Positions 40,727 to 53,793 of a stretch of 64,000 nucleotides of DNA are shown in pieces. Under the pieces are notes generated by a model. It had not been told where the DNA came from. It saw only the letters and a program-made list of their open reading frames with translations, and searched no databases. The stretch is taken from assembly GCF_051401765.1 (NCBI RefSeq), contig NW_027480438.1, positions 1,984,001 to 2,048,000 of the forward strand, read 5' to 3'. Positions within the stretch are counted from its first letter, which is position 1. Each line of letters starts with the position of its first letter. The stretch comes from Calliopsis andreniformis. Its lineage: Eukaryota > Arthropoda > Insecta > Hymenoptera > Andrenidae. The position numbers and the translations under genes were made by a program.

Positions 40727-41027
40727 AGCCCTCATCCTCTATCGTCAATCCTCAATCCTCAATCCTCAATCTTCAATCCTCAATACTCAACCTTCAATAA
40801 TCAATCCTCAATTCTCAATCTTCAATACTCAATCCTCAATCGTCAATCCTCAATCCCCAATCCTCAGCCTTCAGTCCACAATCCTCAATCCTCAATCCTC
40901 AACCCTCAATCTTCAATACTCAATACTCAATCTTCAATCCTCAATCCTCATTCCTCAATCCTCAATCCTCAGTCCTCAATACTCAATCTACAATCCTCAA
41001 TACTCAGTCTTCAATCCTCAATCCTCA
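40727..41027 (+). repeat. Joining segment between U3 and U4
   Basis: Matches 14,783-15,083 at +25,944, beginning CCCTCATCCTCTATCG. Only heptamer variants seen. Confidence 0.7.
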
Positions 41028-44000
41028 ATCCTCAATCCTCAATCCTCATTCTTCAATCCTCAATACACAATCCTCAATATTCAATCCTCAATCCTCAATC
41101 CTCAATTCTCAATCCTCAATCCTCAATCCTCAATATTCAACACTCAAGCCTCAAACATCAATCCTCAATACTCAATCATCAATCCTCAATTCTCAATACG
41201 CAATAGAATATCCTGAATTCTCATGGTTCAATACTCAATCGACAATATTCAATAATCAAATCTCAATCCTCAAACATCAATTCTCAACACTCAATACTCA
41301 ACACTCAGTCCTCTCTCTTCAATCCTCCATCCTCAACCCTCAATCCTCAAGCGTCAATCCTCAATACTCAATCCTCAACCCTCAATCCTCAGTCCTCAAA
41401 CCTCAATCCCGAATCCTCAATCCTGAATCCTCTACCTTCAGCCCTCAGTCCTCAAAAATCAATTGTCAATCCTCAATCCTCAATAGAATATCCTCAATTC
41501 ACAGTTTTCTATACTGAACCCCATTCTTCAATCTTCAAATCTCAATCCACAAACATCAATTCTCTTCACTCAACCATCTACACCCAGTCCTCAATCTTCA
41601 ATCCTCAATCCTCAATCCTCAACCTTCAATCCTCAATACTCAATACTCAATCCTCAACCCTCAATCCTCAGTCCTCAATACTCAATCCTCAGTCGTGAAT
41701 CCTCAATCCCCAATCCTCAATCTTCAATCCTCAATCCTCAATACTCAATCTTCGATCCTCAATATTCAACACACAACCCTCAATATTCAACACTCAAGCC
41801 TCAAACATCAATCCTCAATACCCAATCATCAATCCTCAATTCTCAATACTCAATAGAATATCCTGAATTCTCATGGTTCAATACTCAATCCACAATATTC
41901 AACAATCAAATCTCAATCCTCAAACATCAATTCTCAACACTCAATACTCAACACTCAGTCCTCTCTCTTCAATCCTCCATCCTCGACCCTCAATCCTCAA
42001 GCGTCAATCCTCAATCCTCAATCAACAATCCTCAATACTCAGTCTTTAATCCTCAATCCTCAATGCTCAATCCTCAATCCTCATTCTTCAATCCTTAACA
42101 CACAATCCTCAATATTCAATCCTCAATCCTCAATCCTCAATTCTCAATCCTCAATCCACAATCCTCAATATTCAACACTCAAGTCTCAAACATCAATCCT
42201 CAATACCCAATCATCAATCCTCAATTCTCAATACTCAATAGAATATCCTGAATTCTCATGGTTCAATACTCAATCCACAATATTCAATAATCAAATCTCA
42301 ATCCTCAAACATCAATTCTCAACACTCAATACTCAACACTCAGTCCTCTCTCTTCAATCCTCCATCCTCGACCCTCAATCCTCAAGCGTCAATCCTCAAT
42401 CCTCAACCCTCAATCCTCAGTCCTCAAACCTCAATCCCGTATCCTCAATCCTGAATCCTCTATCTTCAGCCCTCCGTCCTCAAAAATCAATTGTCAATCC
42501 TCAATCCTCAATAGAATATCCTCAATTCACAGTTTTCAATACTGAACCCCATTCTTCAATCTTCAAATCTCAATCCACAAACATCAATTCTCATCACTCA
42601 ACCATCAACACCCAGTCCTGAATCTTCAATCCTCAATCCTCAATCCTCAATCTTCAATCCTCAAAACTCAGTACTAAATCCTCAATCCTCAATTCTCAGT
42701 CCTCAATACTCGTTCCTCTATCCTCAATAGTAAATCCTCAATCCCCAATCCTCAATCTTCAATCCTCAATCATCAATCCTCAATCCTCAATCCTCAATAT
42801 TCAACACACAACCCTCAACCATCAATCATCAATACTCAACCATCAATCCTCAATTCTCAATACTCAATAGAATATCCTGAATTCTCATGGTTCAATACTC
42901 AATCCACAAAATTCAATAATCAAATCTCAATCCTCAAACATCAATTCTCAACACTCAATCCTCAATACTCAGTCCTCTCTCTTCAATCCTCCATCCTCAA
43001 TCCTCAACCCTCAATTCTCAGTCATCAATACTCAATCTTCAATACTCAATCCTCAATCCTCAATCCTCAATCCTCAATCCTCAATCCTCAACCCTCAATC
43101 CTCATTCCTCAAACCTCAATCCTCAACCCTCAGCCCTCATCCGCAATTCTCAATCCTCAATCCTCAATCCTCAATCCTCAATCCCCAATCTTCAATCCTC
43201 AATAATCAATCTCCAATCCCAGATCCTCAATCCCCAATCTTCAATCCTTAATCCTCAACCTTCAATCCTCATTCCCCAGTCCTCAATCTTCAATCCTCAA
43301 CGCTCAATCCTCAATCCTCAACCATCACTCCTCAATCCTCAGCCCTCAACCCTCAAACCTCAATCCTCAACCGTCAGTCCTCGTCCTCAATCGTCAACCC
43401 TCAATCCTCAATCCTCAATCTTCAATCCTCAATACTCAATATTCAATACTCAATCCTCAATCTTCAATCCTCCATCCTCAACCCTCAATTCTCAAGCGTC
43501 AATCCTCAATCCTCAATCCTCAATCCTCAATCCTCAATCCGCAATCCTCAGTCCTCAATCCTCAATCTACAATCCTCAATACTCAGTCTTCAATCCTCAA
43601 TCCTCAATCCTCAATCCTCAATCCTCATTCTTCAATCCTCAATACACAATCCTCAATATTCAATCCTAAATCCCCAATCCTCAATTCTCAATACTCAATC
43701 CTCAATCATCAATATTCAACACTCAAGCCTCAGCCTTCAATAATCAATCCTCAATTCTCAATCCTCAATACTCAATCCTCAATCCTCAGCCCTCAACCCT
43801 CAAACCTCAATCCTCAACCGTCAGTCCTCGTCCTCAATCGTCACACCTCAATCCTCAATCCTGAATCTTCAATCCTCAGTACTCAATATTCAATACTCAA
43901 TCCTCAATCTTCAATCCTCAATCTTCAATCTTCAATCCTCAATTCTCAATCCTCAATCCTCAATCCTCAATCCTCATTCTTCAATCCTCAATACCCAATC

Positions 44001-47000
44001 CTCAATCTTCAATCCTCAATCCTCAATCCTCAATTCTCAATCCTCAATCCTCAGTCCTCAGTCCTCAAACCCCAATCCTCAATCCTCAGCCCTCATCCTC
44101 AATCGTCAATCCTCAATCCTCAATCCTCAATCATCAATCCTCAATACTCAACCTCCAATAATCAATCCTCAATTCTCAATCCTCAATACTCAATCCTCAA
44201 TCGTCAATCCTCAATCCCCAATCCTCAATCTTCAGTCCACAATCCTCAATCCTCAATCCTGAATCCTCAACCCTCAATCATCAATACTCAATACTCAATC
44301 TTCAATCCTCAATCCTCATTCCGCAATCCTCAATCCTCAGTCCTCAATACTCAATCTACAATCCTCAAACATCAATCCTCAATACTCAATCATCAATCCT
44401 CAATTCTCAATACTCAATAGAATATCCTGAATTCTCATGGTTCAATACTCAATCCACAATATTCAATAATCAAATCTCAATCCTCAAACATCAATTCTCA
44501 ACACTCAGTACTCAACACTCAGTCGTCTCTCTTCAATCCTCCATTCTCAACCCTCAATTCTCAAGCGTCAATCCTCAATCCTCAACCCTCAACCCTATAT
44601 CCTCAGTCCTCAAACCTCAATCCCGAATCCTCAATCCTGAATCCTCTATCTTCAGCCCTCAGTCCTCAAAAATCAATTGTCAATCCTCAATCCTCAATAG
44701 AATATCCTCAATTCACAGTTTTCAATACTGAGCCCCATTCTTCAATCTTCAAATCTCAATCCACAAACATCAATTCTCATCAATCAACCATCAACACCCA
44801 GTCCTCAATCTTCAATCCTCAATCCTCAATCCTCAATCTTCAATCCTCAATACTCAATACTCAATCCTCAATCCTCAATTCTCAGTCCTCAATACTCAAT
44901 CCTCAGTCGTCAATCCTCAATCCCCAATCCTCAATCTTCAATCCTCAATCCTCAATCCTCAATTCTCGATCCTCAATATTCAACACACAACCCTCAACCA
45001 TCAATCATCAATACTCAACAATCTATCGTCAATCCCCAATCCTCAATAGAATATCCTCAATTCACAGTTTTCAATACTCAATCCCCATTCTTCAATCTTC
45101 AAATCTCAATCCACAAACATCAACTCTCATCACTCAACCCTCAGCACTCAGTCCTCAATCTTCAATCCACAATCCTCAATCCTCAATCCTCAATCCTCAT
45201 TCTTCAATCCTCAATACCGAATCCTCAATCTTCAATCCTCAATCCTCAATCCTAAATCCTCAATCCTCAATCCTCAGTCCTCAATCTTCAATCCTCAGTC
45301 CCAAATCCTCAATCTTCAATACACAATCCTCAATCCTCAATCTTCAATCCTCAATACTCAATCTTCAATCATCAACCCTCAATCCTCAATTCTCAATACT
45401 CATTCTTCAATCCCCAATACCCAATCCTCAATCTTCAATCCTCAATCCTTAATCCTCACTTCTCAACCCTCAATCCTCAATCCTCAGACATCAAACATCA
45501 ATACTCAACCCTCAATCCTCGTCCTCAATCCACAACCCTCAATCCTCGATCCTCAAACTTCAATCGTCAATATTCAATCTTCAATCCTCAATACTCAATC
45601 CTCAATACTCAATCCTCAATCCTCAATGTTCAATCCTCAATACCCAATCCTCAATCTTCAATCCTCAATCCTCAATCCTCAATCCTCAATCCTCAATCCT
45701 CAATCCTCAATCCTCAGTCCTCAACCCTCAATCCTGAATCCTCAATCCTGTATCCTCAATCTTCAGCCCTCAGTCCTCAACAATCAGTTGTCAATCCACA
45801 ATCCCCAATAGAATATCATCAATTCACAGTTTTCAATACTCAATACTCAATCTACAATCTTCAAATCTCTATCCACAAACATCAATTCTCATCACTCAAC
45901 CCTCAACACTCAGTCCTCAATGTTCAATCCCCAATTCTTAATTCACAATCTTCAATCCTCAATACTGAACATTCAATCCTCAATACTGAACATTCAATCC
46001 TCAATCCTCAATACTCAATCTTCAATCCTCAGTACCCAATCCTCAATATGCAACCCTCAATCCTCAACCCTCAATCCTCGATCCTCAGTCCTCAATCCTC
46101 AATCCTCAATCCTCAATGTTCAATCCGCAATACCCAATCCTCAATCTTCAATCCTCAATCCTCAATCCTGAACCCTCAATCCTTAATCCTCAATCCTCAA
46201 TCTTCGGTCCTCAAACCTTAATCCTGAATCCACAATCCTGAATCCTCAACCTTCAGCCCTCAGTCCTCAACAGTCAGTTGTCAATCCTCAATCCTCAATG
46301 GAATATCGTCAATTCACAGTTTTCAATACTCAATACTCAATCTGCAATCTTCAAACCTCTATACACAAACATCAATACTCATAACTCAACACTCAACACT
46401 CCGTCCCCAGTCCTCAATCTTCAATACTCAATCCTCAATCCTCAATCTTCGATCCTCAATACCCAACATTCAATCTTCAATCCTCAATCCTCAATCCTCA
46501 ATCCTCAATCCTCAGTCCTCAATCCTCAATCCTCAATGTTCAATCCGCAATACCCAATCCTCAATCTTCAATCCTCAATCCTCAATCCTCAACCCTCAAT
46601 CCTTAATCCTCAATCCTCAATCTTCAGTCCTCAAACCTTAATCCTGAATCCACAATCCTGAATCCTCAATCTTCAGCCCTCAGTCCTCAACAATCAGTTG
46701 TCAATACTCAATCCTCAATGGAATATCGCCAATTCACAGTTTTCAATACTCCATACTCAATCTGCAATCTCCAAACCTCTATACACAAACATCAATACTC
46801 ATAACTCAACACTCAACACTCCGTCCCCAGTCCTCAATCTTCAATCCTCAATCCTCAATCCACAATCCTCAATCCCCAATCCTCAATTTTCAAGCCTCAA
46901 TACTGAATCTTCAATCCTCAATGCTTAATCCTCAATCCTCAATCCTCAGTCCTCAACCCACAATCCTGAATCCTCAAACCTCAATCCTCAATCGTCAGCC

Positions 47001-48309
47001 CTCGTCCTCAATCCTCAACACTCAATCCACAATCCTCAATCTTCAATCATCAATACTCAATCTTCAATCCTCAATCCTCAATCTTCAATCCTCAATCCTC
47101 AATTCTTACTCCTCAATACTCAATCCTCAATCGTCAATCCTCAATCCCCAATCGTCAATCCCCAATCCTCAATCCTCAATACTCAATCCTCAATCCTCAA
47201 TCTTCGATCCTCAATACCCAATCTTCAATCTTCAATCCTCAATCCTCAATCCTCAATCCTCAATCCTCAGTCCTCAATCCTCAATCCTCAGTCCTCAAAC
47301 CTCAATCCAGAATCCTCAATCCTGAATCCTCAATCCTCAATTCTCAATCCCCAATCCTCAATCCTCAATATTCAACACTCAAGCCTCAAACGTCAATCCT
47401 CAATACTCAATCATCAATCCTCAATTCTCAATACTCAATTCTGAATCCCCAATCCTGAATCCTCAATCTTCAGCCCTCAGTCCTCAACAATCAGTTGTCA
47501 TACCACAATCCCCAATAGAATATCATCAATTCACAGTTTTCAATGCTCAATACTCAATCTACAATCTTCAAGTCTCTATCCACAAACATCAATTCTCATC
47601 ACTCAACCCTCAACACTCAGTCCTCAATGTTCAATCCCCAATTCTCAATTCACAATCTTCAATCCTCAATACTGAACATTCAATCCTCAATCCTCAATCC
47701 TCAGTCCTCAATCCTCAATCCTCAATTCTCAATACTCAATAGAATATCCTGAATCCTGAGGATTTAATACTCAAACCTCAATCCTCAACCCTCAGCCCTC
47801 ATGCTCCATCCTCAATACTCGATCCTCAATCCCCAATCCTCAATCCTCAATACTCAATCTTCAATCCTCAATCCTCAATCCTCAATCCTCAGTCCTCAAT
47901 ACTCAATCTACAATCCTCAATACTTAGTCTTCAATCCTCAATCCTCAATCCTCAACCCTCAATCCTCATTCTTCAATCATCAATACACAATCCTCAATAT
48001 TCAATACTCAATCCTCAATATTCAATCCTTAATGCTCAATCCTCAATCCACAATCCTCAACATTCAATCCTCAATACTCAATCTTCAGTGCTCATTCCTC
48101 AATCCTCAATCCTCAATTCTCAATCCTCAATCGTCAATCTTCAATCCTCTATACTCGATCTTCAACCCTCAATCCTCAATCCTCAATCCTCAATCCGCAC
48201 TATTCAATCCTCAATACCCAATCCTCAATCTATAATCCTGAATCCTCAATCCCCAATTCTCAATCCTCAATCCTCAGTCCTCAGCCCTCAAACCTCAATC
48301 CTCAACCCT
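41028..48309 (+). repeat. U4: copy II counterpart of U2
   Basis: Cores at 41205, 41485, 41855, 42240, 42513, 42869, 44419, 44699 and 45048, followed by X6. It carries the U2-type variants GTACTAAATCC near 42,675, CTTAATCCTCAACC near 43,250 and CAACCATCACTCC near 43,320. Private variants include AATACCGAATCC near 45,216 (AATACCCAATCC elsewhere). Confidence 0.85.
45185..48309 (+). repeat. X6: counterpart of X3
   Basis: Matches X3 at +25,944 and X5 at +7,786. Cores lie at 45810, 46299, 46719, 47517 and 47741. Small differences include CAACATTC near 46,467 where X3 has CAATATTC. Confidence 0.86.
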
Positions 48310-50000
48310 CAACCCTCAATCCTCATTCTTCAATCATCAATACACAATCCTCAATATTCAATACTCAATCCTCAATACTCAATTCTCAATGCTCAATCCT
48401 CAATCCTCAATATTCAACACTCAAGCCTCAAACATCAATCCTCAATACTCAATCATCAATCCTCAATTCTCAATACTCAATAGAATATCCTGAATTCTCA
48501 TGGTTCAATACTCAATCCACAATATTCAATTATCAAATCTCAATCCTCAAACATCAATTCTCAACACTCAATACTCAACACTCAGTCCTCTCTCTTCAAT
48601 CCTCCATCCTCAACCCTCAATCCTCAAGCGTCAATCCTCAATCCTCAATCCTCAAACCTCAATCCTCAGTCCTCAAACCTCAATCCCGAATTCTCAATCC
48701 TGAATCCTCTATCTTCAGCCCTCAGTCCTCAAAAATCAATTGTCAATCCTCAATCCTCAATAGAATATCCTCAATTCACAGTTTTCGATACTGAACCGCA
48801 TCCTTCAATCTTCAAATCTCAATCCACAAACATCAATTCTCATCACTCAACCATCAACACCCTGTCCTCAATCTTCAACCCTCAATCCTCAATCCTCAAT
48901 CTTCAATCCTCAATACTCAATACTCAATCCTCAATCCTCAATTCTCAGTCCTCAATACTCAATCCTCAATCGTCAATCCTCAATCCCCAATGCTCAATCT
49001 TCAATCCTCAATCCTCAATCCTCAATCCTCAATCCTCAATATTCGGAACACAACCCTCAACCATCAATCCTCAATACTCAACCATCAATCCTCAATTCTC
49101 AATACTGAATAGAATATCCTGAATTCTCATGGTTCAATACTGAATCCACAAAATTCGATAATCAAATCTCAATCCTCAAACATCAATTCTCAACACTCAA
49201 TCCTCAATACTCAGTCCTCTCTCTTCAATCCTCCATCCTCAATCCTCAACCCTCAAGCGTCAATCCTCAATCCTCAATCCTCAACCCTCAATCCACAGTC
49301 CTAAAACCTCAATCCGGAATCCTCAATCTTGAATCCTGAACCTTCAGCCGTTGGTCCTCAACAATCTATCGTCAATCCCCAATCCTCAATAGAATATCCT
49401 CAACTCACAGTTTTCAATACTCAATCCCCATTCTTCAATCTTCAAATCTCAATCCACAAACATCAACTCTCATCACTCAACCCTCAGCACTCAGTCCTCA
49501 ATCTTCAATCCACAATCCTCAATCCTCAATCTTCAATCCTCAATCCTCAATTCTCAATCCTCAATACTCAATCCTCAATCCTCAATCCTCAATCCTCAAT
49601 CATCAATCCTCAATCCTCAATCCTCATACTTCGATCCTCAATACCCAATCTTCAATCTTCAATCCTCAATCATCAATCCTCAATTCTCAATCCTTAATCC
49701 TCAATCCTCAGACCTCAAACATCAATACTCAGCGCTCAGTCCTCGTCCTCAATCCACAACCCTCAATCCTCAATCCTCAATCTTCAATTCTCAATCCTCA
49801 ATCCTCAATCCTCAATCCTCAATCCTCAGACCACAAACCTCAATCCTGAATCCTCAATCCTGAATCCTCAATCTTCAGCACTGGGTCCTCAACAATCAGT
49901 TGTCAATCCTCAATCCCCAATAGAATATCCTCAATTCACAGTTTTCAATACTCAATACTCAATCTGCAGTCTTCAGATCTCTATCCACAAACATCAATTC
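48310..50000 (+). repeat. A/B core cluster, copy II
   Basis: Matches 22,366-24,059 at +25,944, with cores at 48482, 48762, 49111, 49391 and 49922. Steps of 280, 349 and 280 bp are preserved. After the last core the sequence switches from the 24,066-like version (CACTCAGTCCCCAATCC) to the 8,042-like version (TACTCAGTCCCCTATCC). Confidence 0.8.
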
Positions 50001-51868
50001 TCATCACTCAACCCTCAATACTCAGTCCCCTATCCTCAATCTTCAATCCTCAATCCTCAATCCTCAATCCTCAATCTTAATCTTCAATCCTCAGTACTCA
50101 ATCTTCAATCCTCAATCCTCAATCCTTAATCCTCAGTCCTCAACCTTTAATCCTCAATACTCAATCTTCAATCCTCAATCCTCAATCCTCAATCCTCAAT
50201 CATCAATCCTCAATCCTAAATCGTCAATCTTCAATCCTCAATACTCAATCTTCAATCCTCAATCCTCAATCCTCAATCCTCAGTCCTCATTCATCAATCC
50301 TCAATACCCAATCCTCAATCTTCAATGCTCAACCCTCAATCCTCAATACTCAATCCTCAATCCTCAATCCTCAATCCTCAATCTTCAATCCTCAGTCCCA
50401 AATCCTCAATCTTCAATACACAATCCTCAATCCTCAATCTTCAATCCTCAATACTCAGTCTTCAATCATCAATCCTCAATCCTCAATTCTCAATACTCAT
50501 TCTTCAATCCCCAATACCCAATCCTCAATCCTCAATCCTCAATCCTTAATCCTCAATTGTCAATCCTCAATCCTCAATCCTCAGACATCAAACATCAATA
50601 CTCAACCCTCAATCCTCGTCCTCAATCCACAACCCTCAATCCTCGATCCTCAAACTTCAATCATCAATATTCAATCTTCAATCCTCAATCCTCAATCCTC
50701 AATACTCAATCCTCAATCCTCAATCTTCGATCCTCAATACCCAATCTTCAATCTTCAATCCTCAATCCTCAATCCTCAATCCTCAGACATCAAACATCAA
50801 TACTCAACCCTCAATCCTCGTCCTCAAACCACAACCCTCAATCCTCGATCCTCAAACTTCAATCATCAATATTCAATCTTCAATCCTCAATCCTCAATCC
50901 TCAATACTCAATCCTCAATCCTCAATCTTCGATCCTCAATACCCAATCTTCAATCTTCAATCCTCAATCCTCAATCCTCAATCCTCAATCCTCAGTCCTC
51001 AATCCTCAATCCTCAATGTTCAATCCGCAATACCCAATCCTCCATCTTCAATCCTCAATCCTCAATCCTCAACCCTCAATCCTTAATCCTCAATCCTCAA
51101 TCTTCAGTCCTCAAACCTTAATCCTGAATCCACAATCCTGAATCCTCAATCTTCAGCCCTCAGTCCTCAACAATCAGTTGTCAATCCTCAATCCTCAATG
51201 GAATATCGTCAATTCACAGTTTTCAATACTCCATACTCAATCTGCAATCTTCAAACCTCTATACACAAACATCAATACTCATAACTCAACACTCAACACT
51301 CCGTGCCCAGTCCTCAATCTTCAATCCTCAATCCTCAATCCTCAATCCTCAATTTTCAAGCCTCAATACTGAATCTTCAATCCTCAATGCTTAATCCTCA
51401 ATCCTCAATCCTCAGTCCTCAACCCACAATCCTCAATCCTCAAACCTCAATCCTCAATCGTCAGCCATCGTCCTCAATCCTCAACACTCAATCCACAACC
51501 CTCAATCTTCAATCATCAATACTCAATCTTCAATACTCAATCCTCAATCTTCAATCCTCAATCCTCAATACTCACTCCTCAATACTCAATCCTCAATCGT
51601 CAACCCTCAATCCCCAATCCTCAATCCCCAATCCTCAATCCTCAATCCTCAATCCTCAATCCTCAATCCTCAGTCCTCAATCCTCAATCCTCAGTCCTCA
51701 AACCTCAATCCAGAATCCTCAATCCTGAATCCTCAATCTTTAGCCCTCAGTCATCAACAATCGGTTGTCAATCCTCAATCCTCAATAGAATATCCTCAAT
51801 TCACAGGTTTCAATAGTCAATACTCAACCTGCAATCTTCAAATCTCTATCCACAAACATCAATTCTCA
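50001..51868 (+). repeat. ~1,865-bp mosaic block present only in copy II
   Basis: The offset to copy I changes from 25,944 to 27,809 across this block. It is stitched from pieces found elsewhere: about 50,010-50,510 resembles 8,040-8,540; about 50,510-50,850 resembles 3,230-3,420 and 4,770-4,930; about 50,850-51,600 resembles 3,380-4,130, including core 51199 and the Y-type landmark CTCCATCTTCAATCC; about 51,730-51,868 resembles 24,970-25,106, including core 51787. The block looks like the product of one or more unequal exchanges inside the array. Confidence 0.75.
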
Positions 51869-53793
51869 TCACTCAACCCTCAACACTCAGTCCCCAATCC
51901 TCAATCTTCAATCCCCAATCCTCAACCCTCAATCCTCAATAATCAATCTCCAATCCTAGATCCTCAATCCCCAATCTTCAATCCTTAATCCTCAACCTTC
52001 AATCCTCATTCCCCAGTCCTCAATCTTCAATCCTCAATGCTCAATCCTCAATCCTCAATCATCAGTCCTCAATCCTCAACCCTCAACCCTCAAACCTCAA
52101 TCCTCAACCGTCAGTCCTCGTCCTCAATCGTCAACCCTCAATCCTCAATCCTCAATCTTCAATCCTCAATACTCAATATTCAGTACTCAATCCTCAATCT
52201 TCAATCCTCGATCTTCAATCTTCAATCCTCAATCCTCAATCCTCAATCCTCAATCCTCATTCTTCAATCCTCCATACCCAATCCTCAATCTTCAATCCTC
52301 AATCCTCAATCCTCAATTCTCAATCCTCAATCCTCAATCCTCAATCCTCAATCCTCAACCCTCAATCCTCATTCCTCAAACCTCAATCCTCAACCATCAG
52401 CCCTCATCCTCAATTCTCAATTCTCAATCCTCAATCCTCAATCGTCAGCCCTCGTCCTCAATCCTCAACACTCAATCCACAATCCTCAATCTTCAATCAT
52501 CAATACTCAATCTTCAATCCTCAATCCTCAATCTTCAATCCTCAATCCTCAATTCTCACTCCTCAATACTCAATCCTCAATCGTCAATCCTCAATCCCCA
52601 ATCCTCAATCCCCAATCCTCAATCCTCAATGCTCAATCCTCAATCCTCAATCTTCGATCCTCAATACCCAATCTTCAATCTTCAATCCTGAATCCTCAAT
52701 CCTCAATCCTCAATCCTCAGTCCTCAATCCTCAATCCTCAGTCCTCAAACCTCAATCCAGAATCCTCAATCCTGAATCCTCAATCTTTAGCCCTCAGTCC
52801 TCAACAATCGGTTGTCAATCCTCAATCCTCAATAGAATATCCTCAATTCACAGGTTTCAATAGTCAATACTCAACCTGCAATCTTCAAATCTCTATCCAC
52901 AAACATCAATTCTCATCACTCAACCCTCAACACTCAGTCCCCAATCCTCAATCTTCAATCCCCAATCCTCAACCCTCAATCCTCAATAATCAATCTCCAA
53001 TCCTAGATCCTCAATCCCCAATCTTCAATCCTTAATCCTCAACCTTCAATCCTCATTCCCCAGTCCTCAATCTTCAATCCTCAATGCTCAATCCTCAATC
53101 CTCAATCATCAGTCCTCAATCCTCAACCCTCAACCCTCAAACCTCAATCCTCAACCGTCAGTCCTCGTCCTCAATCGTCAACACTCAATCCTCAATCCTC
53201 AATCTTCAATCCTCAATACTCAATATTCAGTACTCAATCCTCAATCTTCAATCCTCAATCTTCAATCTTCAATCCTCAATCCTCAATCCTCAATCCTCAA
53301 TCCTCATTCTTCAATCCTCCATACCCAATCCTCAATCTTCAATCCTCAATCCTCAATCCTCAATTCTCAATCCTCAATCCTCAGTCCTCAGTCCTCAAAC
53401 CTCAATCCTCAATCCTCAGCCCTCATCCTCAATCGTCAATCCTCAATCCTCAATCCTCAATCTTCAATCCTCAATACTCAACCTTCAATAATCAATCCTC
53501 AATTCTCAATCCTCAATACTCAATCCTCAATCGTCAATCCTCAATCCCCAATCCTCAACCTTCAGTCCACAAACCTCAATCCTCAATCCTCAACCCTCAA
53601 TCTTCAATACTCAATACTCAATCTTCAATCCTCAATCCTCATTCCTCAATCCTCAATCCTCAGTCCTCAATACTCAATCTACAATCCTCAATACTCAGTC
53701 TTCAATCCTCAATCCTCAATCCTCAATCCTCAATCCTCATTCTTCAATCCTCAATGAACAATCCTGAATATTCAATCCTCAATCCTCAATCCT
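51869..53793 (+). repeat. 1,047-bp tandem units and right extension, copy II
   Basis: Matches 24,060-25,984 at +27,809. The core is at 52834 and the landmarks at about 51,938 and 52,985. The upstream half-unit at 51,730-51,868 (core 51787, 1,047 bp before core 52834) makes the tandem set longer than in copy I. Confidence 0.75.
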
